A stretch of 64,000 nt of DNA from Phycisphaeraceae bacterium (GCA_019636655.1 JAHBXB010000001.1:248001-312000), one strand, 5' to 3'; shown: positions 28,118 through 40,900, numbered from the stretch's first letter. Notes: a model not told the origin generated them from the letters alone. Numbers and translations are program-made.

Positions 28118-29367
28118 GGCGCTACTCCCGGCGTAGCCCCGGCCGCGGCGGTGCCCGTCCCGCGGGAGTTCCCACCCAGGGGCCGCCCCGGCAGGAACGG
28201 CTTGGCCGCGGGCGATCCCGTGGCGGAGGCCGGCGAGGCGGCAGGCGTGGGGGAGGAAGGGGGGGGTGGGGGGGCGTCCGGCCCGGGTGCCGTGGGCTCG
28301 ATCGGCTCCACCGCGGGGCCGACGGACGGCGGGGTCTTGAGTTCCATCCATCCCTTCTCTGTCATGATCCGCATCGCATCGCTCGCCGCGCTCGTGCGCG
28401 GGTAGGCGAACAGCAACCGCTTGAGGATGTACCGCGCCGAGACCGGGTCGTCGGTCGACAGGTACCACTTCGCCGTGACGAGCACCGCCTGGGCCTGCGA
28501 CTCCTCCAGCCGGGCGAGCAGCGCATCATCCAGCCCCGCCTGCTGCGCCGCGGCCGGGTAGCGCACCATGAACGTCCGGATCAGCACGCCCGCGTTGAGC
28601 AGCGGCGTGCTGTCGTACTTCGGCCCGTGGTACTGCGAGATCGTCGCGTACACCTGACGCTGCATCGCCTTCTCGGCGTACTCGCTCTTGGGGTAGTTCT
28701 GCAGGAACAGCCGGTACGCCGTCGCCGCGTTCGACATGTCTCGGACGCGGAAGTAGTAATCGGCAAGCTCAATGCCCGCCCGCTCGGCCAGGCGGCTCCC
28801 CGGCAGCCGCTCCTGCACGCGCAGCAGCAGCTCCTGTCCGATGTCGTCCGCATCGAGGATCCGCATGCCGAGGAACTTGCGCTTGAAGCCGTTGACGTAC
28901 CGAACCCCGATGTCCAGCTCCCGCTCCACCGCCTTGACGTACTCGATGGAATCGGGGAACTGCTTGCAGATCGCCTCGTAGTCGTACAGCGCCTCGAACT
29001 CGTTGCCGTCGCCGGTCTTGGCGTCGCCGAGCAGGAGATACGCCTGGGGCAGCAGCGGGCTCTTCCCCCTCTTGTTCTCCTCGACCCACTCTTCGAGGAT
29101 CTTCTTCGCCTCGCCGAACTTCTCATCGGCGATCAGGCGCCGCGCCTGGTTGACGGTGTCCAGCGCCGCGCTCGGCGGCTCCTTCATCGCCACTTCGACC
29201 CACTGGCCGGATTCGTCCTGCACGTACTCGGTGGCCTGCGCCATCGCTTGGGCCGCGAACCCGACCACACCCAGCAGGAGCGCCACCGCCACGCGCACCC
29301 GACCCCGGGTTCGGGCGACCTTCGGTGCCGTGGGTACTGCAGCGGGGGCGGCGACGGATGGGTTCAC
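28114..29367 (-). CDS. BamD/YfiO-like outer-membrane assembly TPR protein
   Basis: The 417-residue protein begins at a GTG with a 22-residue basic stretch before a signal sequence (VAVALLLGVVGFAAQAMAQ). TPR-like repeats follow, with the BamD/YbgF style of repeat: GDAKTGDGNEFEALYDYEAI, GIELADYYFRVRDMSNAATA, FLQNYPKSEYAEKAM. BamD helps fold beta-barrel proteins into the outer membrane. Here the signal lacks a clear lipobox Cys, and the last 90 residues are a Pro/Ala-rich tail, both unlike E. coli BamD. It lies 31 bases after the epimerase gene and overlaps the LptE-like gene, so the three form an operon. Confidence 0.72.
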   Translation of the reverse strand: MNPSVAAPAAVPTAPKVARTRGRVRVAVALLLGVVGFAAQAMAQATEYVQDESGQWVEVAMKEPPSAALDTVNQARRLIADEKFGEAKKILEEWVEENKRGKSPLLPQAYLLLGDAKTGDGNEFEALYDYEAICKQFPDSIEYVKAVERELDIGVRYVNGFKRKFLGMRILDADDIGQELLLRVQERLPGSRLAERAGIELADYYFRVRDMSNAATAYRLFLQNYPKSEYAEKAMQRQVYATISQYHGPKYDSTPLLNAGVLIRTFMVRYPAAAQQAGLDDALLARLEESQAQAVLVTAKWYLSTDDPVSARYILKRLLFAYPRTSAASDAMRIMTEKGWMELKTPPSVGPAVEPIEPTAPGPDAPPPPPSSPTPAASPASATGSPAAKPFLPGRPLGGNSRGTGTAAAGATPGVAP

Positions 29368-29398
29368 GGTCGCAGGATACCCGTTCCGGGCGCCGACG

Positions 29399-30622
29399 TC
29401 ACGACTTGGGGCTCTCCATCACGGTCTTGAGCACCTCCGCCTCGCGCTCCCGCGAGATTCCCGCCCGCAGGTTCGACGGGTTGGCCATCCGGGGCGGCTC
29501 CTTCCCCTCGGACTTGGCCTGCTCGATCATCTCATTCGTGATCCGCGTCCGCCGGGCCACCTCGCCGGGCCACCACGCGAGGATGTCGCGGCAGGTCTCC
29601 TCGGCCGGCCGGAAGGTCAGCCCCGCGCCGACCGCCCGCGCGTTCTGTCGCATGTGGAAGCCGGCGTTCTCGCCCTGCGCCCGCAGCAGGATCGGCAGCA
29701 CGCCCTCCTCGACCCCGGCCCTCTCGAGATCCTCAAAGCCGACCCACGTCAGCGTGCTCTCCTTGCCCGCCGCCTTCTGGCAGGCCTTGAGGAGCTGGCC
29801 CGAGGTGTACGGCGCCGCCGGGCCCATGGCGTTGAACACGCCGGTCGTCCGGTTCTCGATGCACAGCACGATCCACGCGGCCAGGTCGCGGACGTCGATG
29901 AACATGACCGGGTCGTTGGGCGTCCCCGGGCAGAGCACAACGCCCCCCTCGCTCACGCGCACCGGCCAGTAGGTGAAGCGGTCCGTCGGATCGCCCGGGC
30001 CGACGATGTACCCGGCGCGGATGCTGGTCGTGCGCCCCGGCATCGCCTGCTCCGCGGCCTGCTCGCACAGGGCCTTGAGGGCGCCGTAGTTCTGGTATGC
30101 CTGGCCCATCTCCTCGACCGCCGGATCGGCGATGGTCGCGACCTCCGCCGACTCATCATCGCCCGGCGTCGAGTTGTCCTTGTACGCCGAGAGCGAGGAG
30201 ATGAACACGTACTGCCCGACCCGCGGCGCCAGCAGCGTGGCCGACGCCTTGACGATGCGCGGGTAATACCCGGATGTGTCGATCACCGCGTCCCACGTCC
30301 CCTCCTCCAGCGCCTTGAGGCCGTCGCCCTTCTCCGGATCGCGATCCCCCAGCAGTTTCTCGACGCCGTCGACCGGGATCTGCTTGCGCTTCTCGGTGAT
30401 GCCGCGGTTGAACAGCGTCACGGTGTGCCCGCGGGCCCTCGCCGCGTCCACGATGTGAGGGCCGAGGAAGCCCGTGCCCCCGAGGATCAGGATCGTCCGG
30501 GGCTTGGGCGGCTCCGTCGTCGGTCGAGCGGTCGCCGTGATCGACCGGGCGACGCCCGCGAGGGGGAAGGCCATCCCGGCCACGAAGGCACACTGGAGAA
30601 ATCGGCGTCGGTCGGCGCGCAT
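29399..30622 (-). CDS. Tat-exported NAD-dependent epimerase/dehydratase family protein
   Basis: The 407-residue protein starts MRADRRRFLQCAF, a twin-arginine signal followed by a hydrophobic stretch, so export in folded form is likely. The nucleotide-binding motif GGTGFLG is at residues 48-54, and the catalytic-type tyrosine and lysine are in NYGALK near residue 185. It belongs to the extended short-chain dehydrogenase group that acts on nucleotide sugars, although an exported member must work on another substrate or carry its cofactor along. GGAGGA lies seven bases before the ATG at 30622. It leads the operon with the BamD-like and LptE-like genes. Confidence 0.85.
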   Translation of the reverse strand: MRADRRRFLQCAFVAGMAFPLAGVARSITATARPTTEPPKPRTILILGGTGFLGPHIVDAARARGHTVTLFNRGITEKRKQIPVDGVEKLLGDRDPEKGDGLKALEEGTWDAVIDTSGYYPRIVKASATLLAPRVGQYVFISSLSAYKDNSTPGDDESAEVATIADPAVEEMGQAYQNYGALKALCEQAAEQAMPGRTTSIRAGYIVGPGDPTDRFTYWPVRVSEGGVVLCPGTPNDPVMFIDVRDLAAWIVLCIENRTTGVFNAMGPAAPYTSGQLLKACQKAAGKESTLTWVGFEDLERAGVEEGVLPILLRAQGENAGFHMRQNARAVGAGLTFRPAEETCRDILAWWPGEVARRTRITNEMIEQAKSEGKEPPRMANPSNLRAGISREREAEVLKTVMESPKS

Positions 30623-30775
30623 GACATGGTCCTCCCGCGCAGCGGCCCGTCCCCTGACTCGGCTCGCCGGATCACCCGGCGGGCCCGCCGCGATGGTTGC
30701 GAGGTTCTTACAACCGCGCTCGAATCCCGGTTGCAGGCGGAAACGCGTCGCGCCGAAGGCAGTACGATCCGCCGC

Positions 30776-31834
30776 GTGAGAGTGCTCCTGCTCAATGACA
30801 ACGGAAACATCCCCCACGTCGGGTGCCTGGGCGTTGCGGATGCGCACGCGCGGATGCTGGCCCGCGCCGGCCACACCGTGGCGGCCCGCCGGTTCTGCGG
30901 CTGGAGCGCGCCGGTCGATCCCTCCGACGAGGAGGGCTCGATCCGCCGTCTCGCGGAGGACGCGCCGCTGCGAGAGGCCATCGAAGCCGCGGACGCCGTC
31001 GTGCTCAACGCCGAGGGGACCATCCACCACGGCGCGGGCCTGCACTGGCTCGCGGCGGTCGGCGCCGCGCAGCGCCTGGGCAAGACCACGCTCGTCGTCA
31101 ACGCGGTCTTCGAGGAGTCCGCCGGCTTCCTCGGCGTGCTGCACGCCGCGGCGGACGTGGGCGTGCGCGACGCCCGCTCGCTCCGATACCTCGCCTCGCT
31201 GGGCGTGAAGGCCCGTCTCGTTCCCGACTCGATCGTCGAGGCCCGCTTTGATCAGCGGCCCGCCATCGATCTCTCCGGCCGGATCGTCGTCACCGACTGG
31301 CACCACCAGCGAAAGGGCGACGTCGGGGCCGCGGCCGCCTCGCTGCTCCGAGATCGCCCGGCGGAGACCTTCTACTTCCCGCTCCTCCACGGGAGCCACC
31401 GGTGGCTCTGGCGCAGCGCGGTCCCGACGCTGCGGACGGCGCGGGCCGTCGTCACCGGCCGGCACCACGGGGTCTACCTCGCCGCGCTGGCGGGCGTCCC
31501 GTTTGTCGCGATGCCGTCGAACACGCACAAGGTGGAAGGGATCTTCGAGGGTGTCGGTGTCGACGTGCCGATCTGCACCACCCGTGGTCAGGTGGACCGC
31601 GCACTCGAAGCCGTCCTCGCCGATGCCGGGGCGTGCCGGCGCGTCTCCGACCACCTGACGGACAGCCGCCCGCTCGACACCTTCCGGGCCCTCGGGGTCG
31701 TGCCCGTCGCCGATCCCGACGCGGCGGAACGCCGGGAACTGGAGAGGCTTGAAGTCGAGGCGACGGAGGCCGCCGCGTGGACCAGGGTCCCCATGTTCTG
31801 GCCCTTCGCAATGCTCGATAACATCAAGCCGTAG
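30776..31834 (+). CDS. Polysaccharide pyruvyl transferase family protein
   Basis: The 352-residue protein begins at a GTG (VRVLLLNDNGNIPHVGCLG). Two Rossmann-like halves are visible, with DAVVLNAEGTIHHGAGLH in the first and the family signature VVTGRHHGVYLAALAGVPFVAMPSN in the second. Members such as CsaB and GumL attach pyruvyl ketals to surface polysaccharides. The substrate here is unknown. It is transcribed away from the Tat-epimerase operon with 153 bases between, and could contribute to the same surface layer, which is inference only. Confidence 0.82.
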   Translation: MRVLLLNDNGNIPHVGCLGVADAHARMLARAGHTVAARRFCGWSAPVDPSDEEGSIRRLAEDAPLREAIEAADAVVLNAEGTIHHGAGLHWLAAVGAAQRLGKTTLVVNAVFEESAGFLGVLHAAADVGVRDARSLRYLASLGVKARLVPDSIVEARFDQRPAIDLSGRIVVTDWHHQRKGDVGAAAASLLRDRPAETFYFPLLHGSHRWLWRSAVPTLRTARAVVTGRHHGVYLAALAGVPFVAMPSNTHKVEGIFEGVGVDVPICTTRGQVDRALEAVLADAGACRRVSDHLTDSRPLDTFRALGVVPVADPDAAERRELERLEVEATEAAAWTRVPMFWPFAMLDNIKP

Positions 31835-31921
31835 CAGCACTTGCGGGCGGTGTGGTGCCGTGCTCACGCGTCCCTGTGCCGCTGCGTATGGTTGCAGTAC
31901 GCACCGTTTTGAGGAGTTCCC

Positions 31922-34762
<2,841 letters not shown>

Positions 34763-34826
34763 TCGGATTCGGCTCGGATTCAATCTGTCCCCCCTTTCGT
34801 GTGTTCCCGTGCGTGCTGGTTGTACG

Positions 34827-36917
34827 CTACCCGACGTCGCCAAGGCCGAGCCACTTGCCGTGGGCCTTGAGGAGTCTGCGGCGCAGCAGGGCCTCGGCCT
34901 CGTGGGCAAGGGCGGGTGAACGGGCGATCCATGCGGTGGCGTCGCGCCGGGCCATGGCGAGCAGGTCGAGGTCGCGGGCGAGGTCGGCGACCCTGAAGGG
35001 CGGGGCGCCGGCCTGGCGGATGCCGAAGACCTCGCCCGGACCGCGGATCTCCATGTCCTTCTCGGCGAGGACGAAGCCATCGGAGGACTCGGCGATGGCG
35101 CGGAGGCGGGCCGCCGCGTCCTCGGTGACGGGCTCGCCGATGAGAACGGCGACGGAGCGCTTGGCTCCGCGACCCACGCGGCCGCGGAGCTGGTGGAGCT
35201 GGGCGAGGCCGAACCGCTCGGCGTGCTCGACGACCATGACGGTGGCGTTGGCGACGTCGACGCCGACCTCGATGACAGTGGTGGCGACGAGGGCGTCGAT
35301 GAGGCCCTCCCGGAAGCGGCCCATGATGTGCTCGCGGGTGTCGCGCTTGAGGCGGCCGTGGACGGCGGCGAGGCGTTTGCCGGCGAGTTCGTGGGCCTCG
35401 AGGCGGGCGTGGACGGTGCGGAGGTCGTTGACGTCGCCGTCGCCGGTGTCGATGGCGGGGACGACGATGTAGGCCTGGTCACCCTGGTCGAGGCGTTCGT
35501 GGACGAAAGAGTAGACCTCGGCGGAGCGGTCGGGGGTGACAACGCGGGTGGTGATCGACTGGCGGCCGGGGGGCATCTCGCGGATGGTGGAGACGTCGAG
35601 ATCGCCGAAGAGGGTGAGGGCGAGGGTGCGGGGGATCGGGGTAGCGGTCATCACCAGGACATGGGGGGTGATGTTGCTCTCGGTGTCGCCGGTTCCCTTG
35701 GAGCGCATGGTGGCGCGCTGGTGGACGCCGAAGCGGTGCTGCTCGTCGATGATGGCGACGGCGAGGGAGGCGAAGCGGACGGTTTCGGTGAGGATCGCGT
35801 GGGTGCCGACGACCAGGTCGGCGGCGCCCGACTCGATGCGGGCGAGGGCGGCGGATCGCTCGGAGCCGGTCATCGCGCCGGTCAGCAGTTCGATGCGGAC
35901 GCTGGAGCCGGCGAGGATGCGGGAGATCGAAGCGTAGTGCTGCTCGGCGAGGAGTTCGGTGGGGGCGAGCAGGGCGGCCTGGTGGTCCGAGGCGGCGGCG
36001 AGGAGCATGGCGTAGAGCGCGACGATGGTCTTGCCGGAGCCGACGTCGCCCTGGACGAGCCGGTTGGTAGGGGTCTCGCGGGTGAGGTCGGAGACGATGT
36101 CCTCGACGACCTGATCCTGGGAGGGGGTGAGGGGGAAGGGGAAGCGTTCGCGGATGTGGCGGTCGATGGCCTCGGACCAGCGGAGGACCGGGGAGCGGAG
36201 GGTCTCGCGCAGGTGGGCCCGCTTCATCTGGACGCCGAGTTGGAGGAGGAGCAGTTCGTCGTAGGCGAGGCGGCGGCGGGCGGCGGCGACGTCGTCTTGC
36301 GACTCGGGCTGGTGCATGAGGCGGTAGGCGTCGCTCAGGGAGGGCATGGCCCGCTCGCGCCGGTAGGCCTCGGGGAGGTGGTCCTCGATGAGCGGGAGGG
36401 TCTGGGCCAGGGCGTCGCGGACGATCGCATCGATCTGGGCGGAGGTGATGTCCTCGCTGGCGGGGTAGACGGGGCGGAGGCGGGAGTCGGTGGCGGCGGG
36501 TTCGGCCTCGTCCTTGAGGTGCTCGATCTTGGGGTTGGCGATCTGGAGGCCGGGGCCGAAGGCGCGGGCCGGGCCGGTGACGCGGAGTCGCAGGCCGGGG
36601 TGGATGCGCTGGCGCATGAAGGGCTGGTTGAACCAGACGAGGTCGAGGCGGCCGGTGTCGTCCATGAGGACGGCCTCGAAGCGCGGGCGGCGGCCCTTCA
36701 TGACGGTGCGGGTGGCGGTGATCTCGCCGCGGGCAGTGACGATGCGTCCGGGTTCGAGGCGGTCGATGGTGGCCTCGGCCTCGACGAGTTCGTGGCGCAT
36801 GGGGAGGTGGGCGATGAGTTGGGCGGCATTGGCGACGCCCAGGGCGCGCAGGGCGGGGGCGTGCCGGCGCGCGGCGGGGGAGACCTCCTCGATGGGTGTG
36901 GTGAGCAGGATGGGCAC
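34827..36917 (-). CDS. recG: ATP-dependent DNA helicase RecG
   Basis: RecG remodels stalled replication forks and Holliday junctions. The 696-residue protein has the N-terminal wedge/OB domain (VTARGEITATRTVMKGRRPRF), then a helicase core: GDVGSGKTIVALYAM (Walker A), DEQHRFG (motif II), VMTATPIPRTLALTLFGDLD, and TTVIEVGVDVANATVMVVEHAERFGLAQLHQLRGRVGRG. The start is a GTG at 36917 with no evident Shine-Dalgarno. It diverges from the DUF695-RraB gene by 57 bases. Confidence 0.96.
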   Translation of the reverse strand: MPILLTTPIEEVSPAARRHAPALRALGVANAAQLIAHLPMRHELVEAEATIDRLEPGRIVTARGEITATRTVMKGRRPRFEAVLMDDTGRLDLVWFNQPFMRQRIHPGLRLRVTGPARAFGPGLQIANPKIEHLKDEAEPAATDSRLRPVYPASEDITSAQIDAIVRDALAQTLPLIEDHLPEAYRRERAMPSLSDAYRLMHQPESQDDVAAARRRLAYDELLLLQLGVQMKRAHLRETLRSPVLRWSEAIDRHIRERFPFPLTPSQDQVVEDIVSDLTRETPTNRLVQGDVGSGKTIVALYAMLLAAASDHQAALLAPTELLAEQHYASISRILAGSSVRIELLTGAMTGSERSAALARIESGAADLVVGTHAILTETVRFASLAVAIIDEQHRFGVHQRATMRSKGTGDTESNITPHVLVMTATPIPRTLALTLFGDLDVSTIREMPPGRQSITTRVVTPDRSAEVYSFVHERLDQGDQAYIVVPAIDTGDGDVNDLRTVHARLEAHELAGKRLAAVHGRLKRDTREHIMGRFREGLIDALVATTVIEVGVDVANATVMVVEHAERFGLAQLHQLRGRVGRGAKRSVAVLIGEPVTEDAAARLRAIAESSDGFVLAEKDMEIRGPGEVFGIRQAGAPPFRVADLARDLDLLAMARRDATAWIARSPALAHEAEALLRRRLLKAHGKWLGLGDVG

Positions 36918-36974
36918 GGGTACACGCTACACCGGATTCGCCAGTCGCGGCGGGCGCGGGTATGCTGGCGCGCC

Positions 36975-37793
36975 ATGGCCATGCACAGCGAACAGTGGGA
37001 GAGTTACCCGGTCGAGTTTGAAGACGGGCCGGCCGCGGTGATCGTGGACATGGGGTGGTATGAGGAGATGCCTCAGCCGGGGCGGACCGAGTCGGTGTGC
37101 CTGGTGCTGCCGCTGAAAGAGCCTGGGGAGGACGGGTTGGGGACGGATGACGAGGTGGGGCGGGTCAATGACATGGATGACGCGCTGGTCGCCGAGGTGG
37201 TGCGGCTGGCGGATGCGGTGATGGTGGGGCGGGTGCGCGGCGGGGGGAGGATCGAGTGGTTCTTCTACGCCCCGAAGGGGGCCGATTTGGATGGGGCGGT
37301 GCGGGCGGTGCGGGCCAAGGCGGCGGGGTATGCGCCGGAGATCTACAGCCAGGCGGACCCGGATTGGGAGGTGTATCGCGAGGCGCTGTACCCGGATGAG
37401 AGCACGCAGCGGTGGATCGGGGACCGGAGCGTGGTGATGAAACTGGAGGAGGAGGGGGACCCGCTGACCGAGGCGCGGGAGGTGGACCACTACGCGTACT
37501 TCGGCGAGCCGCACCAGGCGGAGGCGTTCGCGCAGTGGGCGACGGAACAGGGGTTTGGCGCGGAGAGCCACGAGCCCACGGATGAGACGCAGGGGCAGAC
37601 GGTGGTCCACCTGACGCACGAATCGGGCGTTGACCTGCCGACGATCAACGAGGTGACGGAGATGCTGCGGCGGCAGGCGGAGTTGGCGGGTGGGGTGTAT
37701 GACGGGTGGGAGACGGTGGTGGTGAGAACGGAGGCGGATGGGGATGACGCGGCGGAGGAGGATGATGAGGGTGAGGAGGAGGATCGAGACTGA
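36975..37793 (+). CDS. DUF695 and RraB-like domain protein
   Basis: The 272-residue protein combines two families. Residues 5-145 follow DUF695: EQWESYPVEFEDGPAAVIVDM, GRVNDMDDALV, IEWFFYAPKG and DPDWEVYREALYP. Residues about 165-250 follow the RraB (regulator of RNase E activity B) family: REVDHYAYFGEPHQAEAFA, LPTINEVTEMLRRQAELAGG and VYDGWETVVV. This arrangement is known in other bacteria. In E. coli RraB binds and inhibits RNase E, but no such activity can be claimed here. The C-terminus is an acidic Asp/Glu tail, and the last 149 bases are overlapped by an open minus-strand frame. Confidence 0.85.
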   Translation: MAMHSEQWESYPVEFEDGPAAVIVDMGWYEEMPQPGRTESVCLVLPLKEPGEDGLGTDDEVGRVNDMDDALVAEVVRLADAVMVGRVRGGGRIEWFFYAPKGADLDGAVRAVRAKAAGYAPEIYSQADPDWEVYREALYPDESTQRWIGDRSVVMKLEEEGDPLTEAREVDHYAYFGEPHQAEAFAQWATEQGFGAESHEPTDETQGQTVVHLTHESGVDLPTINEVTEMLRRQAELAGGVYDGWETVVVRTEADGDDAAEEDDEGEEEDRD

Positions 37794-38250
37794 GGCCAAC
37801 GGCTGAAGGGAGGGCGGGCGCGGGGAGTGGCGGAAGGGCGCCGGCGCGGGCGAGGAGCCTGGAGGCGGGGGTGGCGGGAGGGGGACCGGAAGGGGCCGGG
37901 GCGCGGTCAACAGGCGGGCTTGGGGTGAGTGGGGTCAACGCAGGCGCCGGATGAGCGGGTGACGCGGCGAGGGCCCGGCGCGGCGGGTTTGCGTGCGGGG
38001 CGCGGTCGAGGCGGTGGGATAGGGAAGGATTTGGAAGGGGCGGATCGGCGTCGTCGTTCGGTATCGCGATCCTGAGATCATGCGGATCGTGGGCGAGGCG
38101 GAGGAGGGCGATGGAGGCCATGCGGGCCTCGGCGACGTCGGCGCGGGGGACGGGGCAGCCGCGGTCATCGAGGATCGGGGCGTCGAGGGAGCGGGCGATG
38201 CGATGGAGCGTGAGGATGGCGTTGGTGCGGATGTCGGCGAGCGCGGTCAT
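37645..38250 (-). CDS. Hypothetical protein with Pro-rich C-terminus (uncertain)
   Basis: An ATG at 38250 with GGGGGG seven bases ahead opens a 201-residue frame. The first 75 residues (MTALADIRTNAILTLHRIAR onward) look like an ordinary helical protein. The remainder is Pro/Ala/His-rich and runs antisense into the end of the DUF695-RraB gene. The N-terminal part may be a real gene with a stop or frameshift missed by sequencing, or the whole may be chance in GC-rich DNA. No family is recognised. Confidence 0.4.
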   Translation of the reverse strand: MTALADIRTNAILTLHRIARSLDAPILDDRGCPVPRADVAEARMASIALLRLAHDPHDLRIAIPNDDADPPLPNPSLSHRLDRAPHANPPRRALAASPAHPAPALTPLTPSPPVDRAPAPSGPPPATPASRLLARAGALPPLPAPALPSAVGLSLDPPPHPHHPPPPRHPHPPPFSPPPSPTRHTPHPPTPPAAAASPSPR

Positions 38251-38473
38251 GTGGTTCCCCCCGGGTGCGTGTGAGTCGACTGCGGGAGAATGGCATGGGA
38301 GCGGGCGGGATGCAAGAGGGAAGTGTGGAGTGACGCGATTTGGCGCACAAGAGTGATCGTGCGCCCCAGTTTGGGTGGGATGCGCGCGTGCGGCTGGGTT
38401 TCTGGCTCGTTGCGAATCGTCAAACTGCCAGATAGGCTGGCAAGCGGGGTCTTCTGACAACGGAGGTTTCTCG

Positions 38474-40900
38474 ATGAACGCACTGGGCCGGATCAGCACG
38501 TTGATCCTTGCGGTTGGCTGTGTGGGGACGTCGGCGCTTGCGCAGGGGGACGCGGCGGGCAAGCCGGGCGCGACGACCACGGTCGACGGTCGCTACCTGC
38601 CCAATCCGCCGGCGCCGTTCGGTGGTGAGATCAGCCCGAATGCCGTGGACTCGACGCCGTACTGGCCGGCGCTCATCGCGCCGCCCAAGGGGGCGCCCAA
38701 CGTGCTGCTCATCATGACTGATGATGTCGGCTTCTCCGCGCCGTCGACTTTTGGCGGCGTGATCCCGACGCCGGCGCTGGACCGTGTTGCCAACATGGGC
38801 CTGCGATACACGCGGTTCCACACCACCGCGCTCTGCTCGCCGACGCGGGCCGCGCTGCTCACCGGGCACAACCACCATTCGGTTGCGACGGGCGTCGTCG
38901 TCGACCAGGCGACGGGCTACCCGGGCTACAACAGCATCATCCCGCGCGACGCTGTCTGCATCGGCGAGATCCTTCGCCAGAACGGCTACGACACCTCATG
39001 GTTCGGCAAGGACCACAACGTGCCCAAGTGGGCGGGAAGCCAGGCCGGGCCGTTCACCGACTGGCCGACGGGGCCGGTCAAGGGATTCGATTACTACTAC
39101 GGGTTCATCGGCGACGACACGAACCAATGGCAGCCCAACAACCTCTTCCGCAACACCACGCCGATCGAGCCGTACCTGGGCCATCCCGGCTGGAATCTGA
39201 TCACCGCCATGGCCGATGAGGCGATCGATCGTGTCCGCATGGTCAGCGAGGTCCAGCCGGATCGGCCGTTCATGATCTACTACGCGCCGGGGGGCACGCA
39301 TGCGCCGCACCACCCCACGAAGGAATGGGTCGACAAGATCGCCGCGATGCACCTGTTCGACGGGGGCTGGAACAAGCTGCGAGAGACGATCTTCGCGAAT
39401 CAAAAGAAGCTCGGCGTGATCCCGCAGAACGCGACGCTCACCGCGTGGTCGAAGGATCTGCCCGAATGGGACACGCTGCCGGCCGAGGCCAAGAAGCTCT
39501 ATATCCACCAGGCGGAGGTGTACGCGGCGTACCTCGCGTACACCGATCACGAGATCGGGCGTGTCATCCAGGCCGTCGAGGACGCGGGGAAACTCGACAA
39601 CACCCTCATCATCTATATCAGCGGTGACAACGGCGCCAGCCCCGAGGGCACGCTCAACGGCCTGTACAGTGAGTTCGCCGTCGCCAATGGCCTCCACCCG
39701 ACGGTCGAAGAGAACATGAAGTTCTACGACCAGTGGGGGACCGACCAGACCTACCCGCACTTCGCGGTGGGCTGGGCGTGGTGTTGGGCGACGCCGTACC
39801 AGTGGACGAAGGAAGTGGCGTCGCACTTCGGCGGGACGCGCAACGGCATGGCGATGTGCTGGCCGGCGCGGATCAAGGACAAGGGCGGGATCCGGCACCA
39901 GTTCCATCACTGCATCGACATCGTGCCGACGATCCTCGATGCGGCGGGCCTGCCGCAGCCGGTGATGGTCAACGGCATCACCCAACGACCGATCGAGGGT
40001 GTGAGCATGGCGTACACCTGGGATAAAGCCGACGCTCCTGGTCATCGGAAGACCCAGTACTTCGAGATGTTCGGTTCCCGCGCGATCTACCACGACGGCT
40101 GGATCGCGTCGGCGCCACCTGTCCACTCGCCGTGGGATCTCTCGCTGGCCAAGCCGCTCTCGGATGTCATGAACGGCTTCACGTGGGAGCTGTACAACAT
40201 CGATGAGGATTGGACGCAGTCCGATGATCTTGCCGCGAAAATGCCGGACAAGCTGCGCGACATGAAGCAGCGGTTCACGATGGAGGCGGAGAAGTACCGC
40301 GTCTTCCCGCTCGACGACAGCGTTCTTGTCCGGTTTGTCTCGCAGGAGAAGCCCAACTACGCCTTCGGCCGCACCGACTTTACGTACACCGGCGAGATCG
40401 CCAATGTGCCGTACCCGGGCATCGGCGGCGCGCCCAGCCTGCTCGATCGCGACTACACCATCACGGCCGAGATCGAGGTTCCGGAGGGCGGCGGGGAGGG
40501 GATGCTGATCACCGACGGCGGTCGATTCGGCGGGTACGGCTTCTACCTGCTCAAGGGTAAGCCGGTGTTTACGTGGAACCTTCTGCAACTGGCGATCGTC
40601 AAGTGGCAGGGGAAGGAGGCGCTCTCGCCCGGCAAGCACACGCTGGAGTTCGACTGGAAGTACGACGGCCCGGGCTTTGGCAAAGGGGGCACCGGTTCGC
40701 TCAAGGTCGACGGCACGGTGGTGGACCGCCATGCCATGCCGCACAGCGTGCCGGTCATCCTGCCCTGGTGCGAGACCTTCTGCGTCGGGGTTGACACCGG
40801 CACGCCGGTTGATGAGAGCGACTACCAGGTTCCGTTCCGCTTCACGGGCAAGAGCATCAAGGTGAAGGTGAAGCTTGGGCCGGCGGCGCAGTTGCCGTGA
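38474..40900 (+). CDS. Secreted sulfatase (formylglycine type)
   Basis: The 808-residue protein has a signal peptide (ISTLILAVGCVGTSALAQ) and the alkaline-phosphatase-like sulfatase fold. PNVLLIMTDDVGFSAPSTFG supplies metal-binding Asp residues, and C121-S-P-T-R is the sulfatase motif whose Cys is converted to formylglycine. GKDHNVP and IYISGDNGASPEG match further active-site segments. The last 200 residues form a beta-rich domain (VPEGGGEGMLITDGGRFGGYGFYLL). Such large arylsulfatases are abundant in planctomycetes, where they remove sulfate from algal polysaccharides. No maturase gene is nearby. GGAGG stands seven bases before the ATG at 38474. Confidence 0.94.
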   Translation: MNALGRISTLILAVGCVGTSALAQGDAAGKPGATTTVDGRYLPNPPAPFGGEISPNAVDSTPYWPALIAPPKGAPNVLLIMTDDVGFSAPSTFGGVIPTPALDRVANMGLRYTRFHTTALCSPTRAALLTGHNHHSVATGVVVDQATGYPGYNSIIPRDAVCIGEILRQNGYDTSWFGKDHNVPKWAGSQAGPFTDWPTGPVKGFDYYYGFIGDDTNQWQPNNLFRNTTPIEPYLGHPGWNLITAMADEAIDRVRMVSEVQPDRPFMIYYAPGGTHAPHHPTKEWVDKIAAMHLFDGGWNKLRETIFANQKKLGVIPQNATLTAWSKDLPEWDTLPAEAKKLYIHQAEVYAAYLAYTDHEIGRVIQAVEDAGKLDNTLIIYISGDNGASPEGTLNGLYSEFAVANGLHPTVEENMKFYDQWGTDQTYPHFAVGWAWCWATPYQWTKEVASHFGGTRNGMAMCWPARIKDKGGIRHQFHHCIDIVPTILDAAGLPQPVMVNGITQRPIEGVSMAYTWDKADAPGHRKTQYFEMFGSRAIYHDGWIASAPPVHSPWDLSLAKPLSDVMNGFTWELYNIDEDWTQSDDLAAKMPDKLRDMKQRFTMEAEKYRVFPLDDSVLVRFVSQEKPNYAFGRTDFTYTGEIANVPYPGIGGAPSLLDRDYTITAEIEVPEGGGEGMLITDGGRFGGYGFYLLKGKPVFTWNLLQLAIVKWQGKEALSPGKHTLEFDWKYDGPGFGKGGTGSLKVDGTVVDRHAMPHSVPVILPWCETFCVGVDTGTPVDESDYQVPFRFTGKSIKVKVKLGPAAQLP

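Noticed and set aside
30700-30740. CTCGAATCCCGG resembling the end of a tRNA
   Set aside because: The T-stem has mismatches and no cloverleaf forms upstream.
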